This document shows, piece by piece, positions 22,547 to 31,479 of a DNA stretch of 64,000 nt (the first letter of the stretch is position 1; each line of letters opens with the position of its first letter). The notes under the pieces are model-generated. The model had not been told where the DNA came from, did no database searches, and was given only the letters and a program-made list of their open reading frames with translations. Source of the stretch: Rhizomys pruinosus (Eukaryota > Chordata > Mammalia > Rodentia > Spalacidae); NCBI GenBank assembly GCA_009823505.1, contig VZQC01001595.1:3493454-3557453 (forward strand), given 5' to 3'. The position numbers were made by a program, and so were the translations under genes.

Positions 22547-22778
22547 GGGGCTGGAGAGATGACCTAGCGGTTAAGAGCGCCAACTGCTATTGCAGAGGAC
22601 CCGGGTTCAATCCCCAGCACCCATATGGTGGCTGAGAGCCATCTTTAACTCCAGTTCTAGGGGAATCCGATGCCTTCTTCTGACCTCCTCGGCATTGCAC
22701 GACACGAGTGCACAAACCTTCATGCAGACGGTACTTTCATACACATAAATAATAAATAAAATTAAAAAAATAAAAAAG
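22547..22778 (+). mobile_element. B2: B2 SINE inserted in L1
   Basis: Full-length B2 starting ggggctggagagatgaccta, with intact A- and B-box-like regions (gttaagagc; gggttcaatcc), the gcattgcacgacacgagtgc variant and an (AATAA)n tail. Target-site duplication of 14 bp with one mismatch (22533-22546 agtgctcaacatca; 22779-22792 agtgttcaacatca). The unbroken target is visible in the L1 at 26,178. Confidence 0.97.
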
Positions 22779-22792
22779 AGTGTTCAACATCA

Positions 22793-22905
22793 TTAATAAT
22801 TAAGGAAATGCAAAATAAAACCACTTTAAGATATCATCTCACTCTGCTAAGAATGGCCAAAAAGAAGTAAAGATGACCTAGAAACATCTTAAAAAGTGTT
22901 CAATA
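22793..22905 (+). mobile_element. L1: L1 ORF2 fragment, continuation after B2
   Basis: ttaataattaaggaaatgca and aaccactttaagatatcatc continue ORF2 exactly where it stopped at the B2. The L1 ends near 22,905 without a 3' UTR. Confidence 0.8.
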
Positions 22906-23450
22906 TCCCATACAACAGAGAAATTATGGAAAACATTTGTGTGTGCCAATCCCAAAGTTATTGCTCTACACATTTTATGTAAAACAAATGTGGACAACAG
23001 CGATTTATATCTCCATTTAACTCAGATGCATTACCGTTTTTATCGGAGTCTGTAAACCAATGTTGTTTAATATACACATATTTACTTTTACTAAGTCCTA
23101 AGACACCATGTTTCCTGTAGACAGTGTCTAGGCAAAACTGGGTACACACACACGCACAAATGTTTTCCATAATTTCTCTGTTGTGCAGTATCACCTTGTA
23201 GCATTCTCTAAGATGATTTAACGTAAAAAATTAAGTTTACTTCCCAAGTTAATCATATATAGTCACCCAAAACAACATAAGTGAATTTGATGAAATCTGT
23301 GCCTTGATTCCACCCTATAGTTACGTACAATACACCTGTCTTCTGGAGATTCATGGGTTAAAAAAAGGGGGGGGGGATACAGATAGACATGAAACCTTTT
23401 AGTCAAAAACCTTGCAATTCAAATCCTAAAACTAACTATGGGCGCCTTTG
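22906..23450. repeat. Unclassified dispersed repeat, copy A (internally inverted)
   Basis: 22,914-23,150 matches 60,780-61,000 in the same orientation, while 23,155-23,445 matches 60,486-60,790 as reverse complement. Shared words include ctcagatgcattaccgtttt and ttacttttactaagtcctaa (direct) and gaaatctgtgccttgattcc (inverted). The junction carries an inverted repeat of about 36 bp (22,914-22,949 against about 23,150-23,188). I cannot name the family. Confidence 0.7.
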
Positions 23451-24195
23451 GAGGCAGAAGTTAAATATAGCAGTTCAATTCAGGGATAATCATTCTTTAG
23501 TCCTTTATTTTCTGCACCAGTTGGGCAGTTTCATATTACTGTGTTAATCACCATTTGTTATTTAAGGAAACTTTCCTGTTTATATCTGAAAGTTAACCTA
23601 TGGGTAGAAAAAGAAGTCATTAAATGTTACATATTATAGCAATTTAAGGGAATAATAGATTTATTCTCTCCCTTATGGCCCGTGGCCTCTCTCCGCACCT
23701 GTCCTAAGTTGTATTTCAATGTCGCACATGAACTCTGTTTTATAAAGCAAACCTCAAATCCACTAGAAGTTATTGGTTACATTCATAATATTCAAGCCAC
23801 TATTGCTCCAGGAGTCACATCTTGTCAGGACAGTTATTTTGGCTCACAGGATTCATAGCTTGGTAAGGTTGATGATTGCTCTTTTTTTATTTTCCAGTTC
23901 CTTGAAAAGCAGATTCTAGCATTATAAAAGTTAGGTGGTAGAGCTGAATCTTTGAAGTTAGTATCAGCTTTCTTTCTCCTTGTTTCTTCTATAGTTTCTA
24001 TAGTTCATATTTGTAGTGTCTTTAGCAATAAGAACTTATTGTCAAAATCTATTTGATAACTAAGAAGATTAACAATTGTGAGCACATGTTTGAGCATCTA
24101 TGGAAACCCTGGTCAATAGCTTCAAAAAGGCATGTCTGATATTGGATTTTTACTTGGCTACTGTATGGTGTCTAGTACCAGTAATACCCTCCTAT
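23451..24195 (-). mobile_element. L1: L1 3' UTR
   Basis: Related to the L1 3' UTR at 11,500-12,130 (shared cagtcctttatt, then gtattaatca-type blocks) and to 1-480. Minus strand, no coding part. Confidence 0.55.
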
Positions 24196-24310
24196 TTTTT
24201 TCTTTTAAAAAATATTTTATTGATTCTTTGAGAATTTCATACAATGTATTTTAGTCATATTCAGACCCCCTTCCCTATCCCAATTTCCACCCCCAACGTC
24301 ATGTCCAATA
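24196..24310 (-). mobile_element. L1: L1 3' end scrap
   Basis: attttattgattctttgaga then atttcatacaatgtatttta and a C-rich tract: a minus-strand L1 tail about 110 bp long. Confidence 0.65.
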
Positions 24311-24645
24311 TTATCATTTTTATTTATTTTTAAAAATTTATTGTTTTACATATATTTTTTGTTCAAGATTATGTTACAAATAAAATCTAGACCTATGTCC
24401 CACTCCCAATCCTCCCACCCCACCAGATTCACCCTTTCAGTCAGTTCTTTAATGCAGTCTTTCCTGTTGGTGGTGTTGTTGTTCTTTCCAATATGCATCA
24501 CTCCCAACAAGAAATGTTTACAACTAGGTTATTGGCACTAACATCCACAGATGAGGGATACCATTCTTTGTTTTTTTCTGGGACTGTGTTACTTCACTTA
24601 ACATAATATCTTCCAGTTCCATCCATTTACCTGCAAAGTTCATGA
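24311..24645 (-). mobile_element. L1: L1 3' end with last ORF2 codons
   Basis: From the tail (tttatttttaaaaatttattg) through a C-rich 3' UTR to the end of ORF2 (tgtgttacttcacttaacat, then ccatccatttacctgcaaag). Very short 5'-truncated insertion. The next element begins where this one stops. Confidence 0.8.
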
Positions 24646-24849
24646 TGTCTTTTTTTAAATTTATTTATATATTTTTTATCAAATCTAGACCTGTGTCCCC
24701 CACCCTATCCCCCCACCCCACCAGAGCTCAGGTATTCTGCCAAACATGCCCTCCATCTCTTTCTCAGTCTTTCTCAATATTCCATGTAGAAGTTGACTGT
24801 TTTGAGCAGAAGTTCACTGTTTCAGTCAGTTCTTTGATGCAGTCCTTTC

Positions 24850-24881
<32 letters not shown>

Positions 24882-25055
24882 CCAACATGCATCACTCCCA
24901 ACTGCTTGGACAAAAGCTCAAGGGGCTGTGCACAGGGAATTCTTACAACTAGGTAATTGGCACTAGCATCCACAGATGGGGGATACCATTCTTCGTTTGT
25001 TTTTCTGGGACTGTGTTACTTCATTCAGCATGATGTCCTCTAGCTCCAGCCATAT
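24646..25055 (-). mobile_element. L1: L1 3' end, second tandem-lying copy
   Basis: Same structure as the preceding element but with an uninterrupted (GTT)n run at 24,841-24,880 in its 3' UTR and the ORF2 end at about 24,980-25,055. The Asn-only stretch in a minus-strand ORF here is just this microsatellite. Confidence 0.8.
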
Positions 25056-25099
25056 CCTCCTATTTTAAGGTAACTCCTTTAATTCTTTTATAATATATT

Positions 25100-25370
25100 T
25101 GTATATTCTTTAAGAAGTTTCAATACTGGTAGTCATCAGGGAAATACAGGTTAAAACCATTTTGATATTTCATCTTATTCCATTCATAATGACCAAGATA
25201 AAAAAAAAAAGTGGAGGTAAGGGAAAATTTATCCACTGTCAGTTTGAGTAGAAACTTGCACAGCCACTATGGAGAATCCAATGTAAGATTCCTCAAAAGT
25301 TAGAAGCTGATCTATCCATGATCCAGCCATACCACTCTTGGGCATAGAAACAATAAATGCTCTATATTGT
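25100..25370 (+). mobile_element. L1: L1 ORF2 C-terminal fragment, old
   Basis: catcagggaaatacaggtta, cagccactatggagaatcca and ccatgatccagccataccac are diverged forms of the ORF2 C-terminal DNA seen intact at 26,200-26,450. Confidence 0.7.
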
Positions 25371-25417
25371 ATTACAGACATATGTTTAACATAATATATA
25401 TAATATATATATATATC

Positions 25418-25462
<45 letters not shown>

Positions 25463-25481
25463 TTATACATATGTCTGTAAT
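25371..25481. repeat. Palindromic (AT)n tract
   Basis: A long TA/ATATA tract is bounded by a perfect inverted repeat, attacagacatatgt (25371-25385) and acatatgtctgtaat (25467-25481). It lies between two L1 pieces and can form a large cruciform. Confidence 0.85.
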
Positions 25482-25625
25482 GTAATGCAGTGTGGAGAAC
25501 CCTTGAGTTTAGAAATGAACTTGTCCATCTGAACCCAGTCATACCCCTCCTGGGCATGTACCCACAATACTCACCCCACCGCAGAGATGCATGCATGGCC
25601 ATGTTTATTTTCAGCTCTCTTTATA
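25482..25625 (+). mobile_element. L1: L1 ORF2 fragment
   Basis: A short ORF2 piece; 25535-25610 is identical over 76 bp to 26411-26486 in the neighbouring L1. Confidence 0.85.
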
Positions 25626-25684
25626 TTTGGTAATCATATCTTCTAAGATGTTTATGGATGAGAAAATTCCTACTTTCAAATGGT

Positions 25685-25727
<43 letters not shown>
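25685..25727. repeat. (TC)n microsatellite
   Basis: About 21 TC units. Confidence 0.95.
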
Positions 25728-25728
<1 letters not shown>

Positions 25729-25734
25729 TGGTAC

Positions 25735-25845
25735 CATAGGTCTTTAACACAAGCACTCTGGAGGCAGAGACAGGCATATCTCCATTGGACCAAAGCCAGC
25801 AAGTTCTAGGCCATCTGGCGCTACAGGGATTACAGAATATCAAAA
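25735..25845 (+). mobile_element. B1: B1 SINE fragment, degraded
   Basis: Remnant words of B1 (ctttaacacaagcactctgg, then aggcagagacaggc, and ggcgctacaggga) in the right order, without tail. Confidence 0.5.
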
Positions 25846-25874
25846 TATGACTCAGGAATCTGTCAGAAATATGA

Positions 25875-25980
25875 TCTGGAATTCAACACCCTCTTCTGTC
25901 CTCTGAGTGCATTGCATGACACTGGTACACTGACACCTGTAAGCAATACATTCATTCACATAAAATAACAAATAAATCAT
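25875..25980 (+). mobile_element. B2: B2 SINE 3' fragment
   Basis: caccctcttctgtcctctga, gcattgcatgacactggtac and an AT-rich tail: the 3' half of a B2, 5'-truncated. Confidence 0.7.
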
Positions 25981-25983
25981 TTT

Positions 25984-27040
25984 AAAATTAATAATATCAG
26001 AGTGGGAGGAAAGCTTCACTGCAGAAACATCTGACAAAGTATTGATTTCCAGAATATATAAACTACTCAAAAAACAAAGAAGAAAGAAAACAAATGACTT
26101 ACTCAACAGGTGGAGCAAAGAGCCGAACAGAGACTTCACCAGTAAGTAATTAGAGATGGCTGAGAAACATCTTAAGAAGTGCTCAACATCATTAATCATT
26201 AAGTAAATGCAAATCAAAACCACTTTACAATATCATCTTACTCCAATAAGACTGGCTAGGATCAAGAAAACAAATGACACCAAGTGCTGGAGAGGTTGTG
26301 GGGAAAGAGGAACACTCATCCACTGCTGGTGGGAATGTAAACTCGTACAGCCACTATGGAAAGCAGTGTGGAGAACCCTTGGAAGTCTTAGAATGAACTT
26401 GCTACCTGACCCAGTCATACCCCTCCTGGGCATGTACCCACAATACTCACCCCACCGCAGAGATGCATGCATGGCCATGTTTATTTCAGCTCTCTTCACA
26501 ATAGCAAGGAGGAGGAACGAACCCAAGTGCCCCTCAACTGACGAATGGATAGAGAAAATGTGGTACATCTACACAATGGAGTTCTATGCAGTGGTAAAGA
26601 AAGATGACATCATGGGTTTTTCAGGTAAATGGATGGAACTAGAAGATATTATGTTAATTGAAGTAACACAGTGCCAGAAAAACAAACGATGAATGGTATC
26701 CCTCATCTGTGGATGCTCGTGCCAATTACCTAGTTGTAAGTATTTCTTGTGCATGGCCCCTTGAGCTTTTGTACAAGTCATTGGGAATGATGCATATTGG
26801 AAACAACAACAACAACAACAACAGAAAGGACTGCATCAAAGAACTGACTGAAAAGGTGAACTTCTGTTCACAACTGTCAACTTCTACATGGAGAATTTTG
26901 AGAAAGACTGAGAAAGAGATAAAAAGCATGTTTGGCAGAATGCATGAGCTCTGGTGGGGTGGAGGGGATAGGATGGGGGGCATAGGTCTAGATCTGATTA
27001 GTAACATAATCTTGTAAAAATGATATAAAAAGTATCAAAA
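25984..27040 (+). mobile_element. L1: L1 3' end: ORF2 C-terminus and short 3' UTR
   Basis: One of the best-preserved L1 pieces. ORF2 sequence begins near 25,990, the frame at 26,207-26,692 is open to its natural stop, and the short 3' UTR contains a (CAA)n run (about 26,801-26,821) and a G-rich stretch (ggggtggaggggataggatg) before a weak A-rich end. The 5' truncation removes endonuclease and reverse transcriptase. Confidence 0.9.
26207..26692 (+). pseudogene. L1 ORF2 protein, C-terminal 161 codons
   Basis: Open frame for the last part of L1 ORF2p. It holds the cysteine-rich motif ([18 protein letters not shown], residues 27-44), the WRTL and [10 protein letters not shown] blocks, [20 protein letters not shown] near residues 107-126, and the C-terminal [20 protein letters not shown]. 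The family protein is over 1,200 residues, so this is a truncated relic whose ATG is internal. The open frame points to a relatively young insertion. Confidence 0.9.
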
Positions 27041-27945
27041 GTATAGTTAAATAATGTGAAAAGCATTATTTTTGGTAGAAAATAATAGATTACACTGAAT
27101 ATTATGTAATGTACAATTTTTAGTTAGGAGGAAGTGGAAGAGGTTAAAATATAATGTTTGTCATTCTGTCAGCAGGAGGCTGCAGTTTAATTTGAAAAAA
27201 TGATTGAATGGAAGATAGTCCTCTTCATCCCCATGAAATTGTTTAATTTATTTTGAACTATGCCTAAGTTTCAAAATCTTAAAACTGTAAACTATGTACA
27301 CTCCCTCAGAAAGAGACATGCTTTTACTGCTCTACAGTAATTTAGAGACTTTGTGAAAAAGTGTAAACACTACCTATTTTTCTCAATTATTTTAAGGGAT
27401 AATATGATAAAATGTATTGGATTTTTACATATAAGGACATAAAAAATTTTCTGGTCCTAGCAGATATGTATTTTAAACTGCCTGAAAATGGCATAGATTA
27501 AGCTAATGACTGGAAAATAGTTTCCAGTGACCTGTCAAATAGGCAGTTTCTAAAAATATTCTCAAAGTAATAATAGAGAAAAACTGCCGGTCATTTCAGA
27601 ATTATTTGGATATATTTTATATACTGTGAGAGAAATAAATTAGCAAACCAAAAGTTTTTATTAAAGTTAATATTTTTTCTTCCCTTTCTTCTATGATAAA
27701 CTGTTCCAACATAGATTATAGGAATCCAGGCTGTGTGTGTGTGTGTGGGGGATACCCTTTATATTCAGGTGAAATTAAACAGTATTTGCATATTTTAATC
27801 ATAATTGCCAATCACACATTAAATTAGGGTAATTCTTTTCCATTTAACTTCCATTAAACTTTATCATTTATACAAATATGGTGCTAGTTAATGGGAAATC
27901 TGGGCATATTACTGTAATGCATAGGATTTTTATTTAAGGATTTTA
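27041..27945. other. No recognised feature
   Basis: AT-rich sequence; a short GT run at about 27,732-27,747 only. Confidence 0.5.
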
Positions 27946-28157
27946 AAAATATTTTACATATTGTTTTAGTTTATGAGTATATTGCCTAAGTGAACCTATG
28001 TTGTGCAGGGTCCACAGAGATTAGAAGAGTGTGTTTGACCCTCCAGAACTGGAATTACACTCAGTTGTCCATCACCCTGTGGGTCCTGGTATTAAAACCT
28101 GGTCCTCCATAAGAGCAGCCACTGCTCTTAAACAATGAGCCATCTATCCAGCCTGAT
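27946..28157 (-). mobile_element. B2: B2 SINE, old
   Basis: Reverse-complement B2: aggctggatagatggctcat at the right end and gttttaataccaggacccac in the B-box region. Strongly diverged. Confidence 0.8.
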
Positions 28158-28297
28158 ATGTAAGAATTTTTACTCTAACCTTCCTGGAAACATGCCTCCA
28201 TTTAGCTTTCACCATTATAAGAAATATTTAAATAAATATCAGAGACAATATTGTTTATTAGCTTCCTTTCTCTGTTGAAAAAAATATCAATTTCTCC

Positions 28298-28515
28298 AAG
28301 AGATATAGCTTAGTGTATAGGAGCACTTGCTGCCCCTACAGAGGACCCAGGGTTTTTTCTTGGGCACCCATGTGGTGGCTAACAACCTTTGGACACTCCA
28401 GTTCCATGGAATATGATGCCTATTTCTGCTCACCATGAGTATTGCATGCAAGTGGAACACTTACATAGAAGAAGGCAAAACACTAATACACATAGAGATA
28501 AATAAATCTTTGAAA
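28298..28515 (+). mobile_element. B2: B2 SINE, old
   Basis: Degraded plus-strand B2: agagatatagcttagtgtat, then cagaggacccaggg, tgtggtggctaacaaccttt and an AT-rich tail near 28,500. Confidence 0.75.
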
Positions 28516-28920
28516 ACAAGAGAAAAAACATCATTTGATAGCATGTGTGTTACACACATACATGCAAAAAAAAATTCATAGTTTCAGGATAAACACACTC
28601 AAATAAGTATACAAAATAATTTTGAAATATATGGCAAACAGATGTTTCACAGAGATGAAAAATGCCTTTTTACCTTCAGTAAAAATGTGGATGCAAGAAT
28701 GCTTAACACAGAGTGAAATGTATATATTATTCTCATCTTGAATCACTTTTCTTATCTGATGGTCATCATTTTAAGCTGGTTAAGCTGTACCAAGTAGATA
28801 GCATAATTTAGAATTATTGTGCTTGGTAATGACTGGCACTGAATGTCAATATGCATATATTTTAAAATATCAAAATATTGATTAGAACAGATACCCTAAG
28901 AATATGATTTAAGTAGGCCA
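28516..28920. other. No recognised feature
   Basis: AT-rich sequence without recognised elements. Confidence 0.5.
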
Positions 28921-28992
28921 TTTTATATATATATATATATATATACTTATGATATCTGATATATATATATATATATATCAGATACCATAAGT
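28921..28992. repeat. (TA)n with a 48-bp palindrome
   Basis: A TA run precedes a palindrome at 28945-28992: acttatgatatctgat then (AT)n then atcagataccataagt, with one mismatched pair. It could extrude as a cruciform. Confidence 0.85.
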
Positions 28993-29800
28993 AACAGCTT
29001 TGAGCTAAAATACTTTTAGTTCAGATGTGCATGACAGAATTAATTTAAAAATTATGTTTAAATAGTAAATATGAACATAAAAAGTGGAGTTTTATTCTAA
29101 AAGTGGAGCTATATAAATTGAATGATGGCTTAACGGAAAGTTGTGAATGATTAAAATCAACAGACTAGAAAGTATTGGATGTATTATTTTATGTCACCAG
29201 TCCTTTCAATTCTACTTCATTTTCTTTTTGAGTTATTCTAAATTGAAATTGAAAATACAAGATTTGGCTTTTCTTTGAATTATATTTGTAGTTTATTTTA
29301 TTGGCACTTAAATTTATATCTGAAATGGAATATACTATGTTGAATGGTACCAGAAATAAAAATGTTAGTGATTATTGTATTTATAAGAAAATTGGATTCA
29401 ATGCTATTGTTGATCTGCTACTGAAAAGTACTTATTGAAGTTTATTTTAGCAAAATGATAACACCAGATATGTATATTTAAGGGGATTTTTCATGTGAGT
29501 ATTATTTATGGTTTTAATCTTACTGACAAAATGTGAAAGCTCTGAAAACATTATCTGAAGAAGGAAAATACACTAAATTTTTAGACATCAATGTTTTTAT
29601 TTATATTCGACACTGACTGGAACAAAGTAATCTATCTATCTCTCAAACTGCAAATAGGGACATTTGGTTTTCCTTTAATCAACAAATAATTTGTCAAAAG
29701 TAGAAAAAGAAATTTTAGACTTAGTTGTCACCTGACAGGTTACTCAGATCTATCAAGACAATCTTTTATTCGGAATACACCATTGCCCATATCTTAGGAG
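28993..29800. other. No recognised feature
   Basis: AT-rich DNA; nothing recognised. Confidence 0.5.
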
Positions 29801-29803
29801 TTT

Positions 29804-29804
<1 letters not shown>

Positions 29805-29839
<35 letters not shown>

Positions 29840-31195
29840 TTGTACAGCTTATACAATGGTTCCAAATCAAACGTAGTTCCTTCCCCCCATACTCCAACCC
29901 CCCATCAGTACTCATGAATTACAACATTTAAAGTAAGCCCTATCAATCAAGCTCCTAAACCCAGACTTCCTTCTCTGCAAATAGATTCCCTGGAGACTAG
30001 TCAGCAAATCTAGGAATCCTAGGTAAGCCATATTGTTCCTTACCCAACAGTATCCTATAGTTATCAGTCCAGGGTTTGTTCCCCACCATTTCTCTTGCTC
30101 CACTTTGATACCTTGTGCAACTTAACATGGGTCCCATGTCTTATGCATACATTGTCAAAGGTTTACATGTGAAAGCTTGCAGTGGATTGTAAGTGACTGC
30201 TTCTCTAGTTTCATGCAGCAGCACTTGTTCTACAATCTTTCCACTTCCTCTTCTGCAATGATCCCTGAGCCTTGGGTAGGTGAGGTTTAATATTGGTGCC
30301 CCATCCAGGGATACACACTATGGGAACTCCCATTATTTGAAGCTTTACTATTTGTGGCCTTCTGTTTGAATCACACTCTATTGTGTAAGGAAGCTTGACA
30401 GGTGTGAATTGAGGTATACACTCACTTTCCTTCTGCGCCTCTTTCTGTGTGTAGAGATTCAATTGTAGATGGTGTTTTCTAGGAATGGGAATTTTTCAGA
30501 CATAATTCGGTGTCTGACCAATTGTCTATTTCTGCAGCAGACTTCATATTTTGAAAAGAGTAGCTTTTTTGTTGTATGATATAGGATATGCTTGTCTGTA
30601 GATATAGGATTCCATAGTTAGGATATGGTAAGGAATTTCATTTGTCTGGAAATATGACACTGATAGGCTTTCTCTAGTCTCTATATCCTCTCCAGCCCTG
30701 TGCATTTCACTGAGTTTATGGTGGCTCTCATGGTTTCACTTCCATTGAAAGGTTTTTCAAGTCCAATTATATAGCTGTTGACCATCTGCCAGTCAATAGT
30801 GCATCTACTGCATCAATGGAGGTAGTTTGCTGAGCAAGTCATCATGATAGTTGGAGTTGGCACTGAGTTGTAACATTCATTGACTTTCTCTTGTAGCAGT
30901 GTGCACATTGTCTAGCACTATGAATGCTTAGCCTCAAGTAGAAATGTTTCAGTTCAGTTCCTGCTACATTAATCTAAGACCTATCCATGAAGCATGTCCT
31001 GTTCTGAACAGTAGAGTCTTATTTCCTATTTCTGGTAGATAAAGAAGAGCATTAGAGAGATAGCCTGCTTTTTGTTGAGAGTCACTTCAACCACATTAAC
31101 TATTCAAAGGCAGTTTTCCTCTGTCTTGCACTGTGTCCCCTGCCACAGGGCCACCAGGTTGGACAGCCCATACTCAGACAGTGTATGTAAATTTC
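29805..31195 (-). mobile_element. L1: L1 3' UTR, long
   Basis: Starts with about 30 T (the poly-A tail on the other strand), then gtacagcttatacaatggtt and a C-rich segment typical of the minus-strand L1 ends in this window. The body resembles other L1 3' UTRs (e.g. the tgcaatgatccctgag block at about 30,255, matched at 47,406 and 11,442). No ORF2 sequence follows, so it is 5'-truncated within the 3' UTR. Confidence 0.65.
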
Positions 31196-31479
31196 TATTT
31201 TTTAAATGACTTTTAAAATTTATTGATATATATATATATATATAATAGCCTAAAATTTACTATATGTAGAATAATAATAGTATTTAACAAGATTTATTGT
31301 TACAAATCGAACCTAGCACCCACAATCCACCCTCCCAATACCCCCCACCCTACCAGATACCACCGGTAATCAGTCAGTTCTTTGAGCAGTTCTTTTCATG
31401 ATGTATTGGTGTTGTTTTGTTACTTTACCAATATGCATCATATGCTACCCAACAAGAAATATTATCACCATCTAGGTAT

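Noticed and set aside
22547..22620. tRNA-like A and B boxes suggesting a tRNA gene
   Set aside because: They belong to the tRNA-derived head of a B2 SINE; the same head recurs at all B2 sites.
24764..24973. ORF with an Asn run
   Set aside because: Translation of the (GTT)n microsatellite in an L1 3' UTR.
26233..26568. 111-codon minus-strand ORF
   Set aside because: Antisense of the preserved L1 ORF2 C-terminus at 26,207-26,692.
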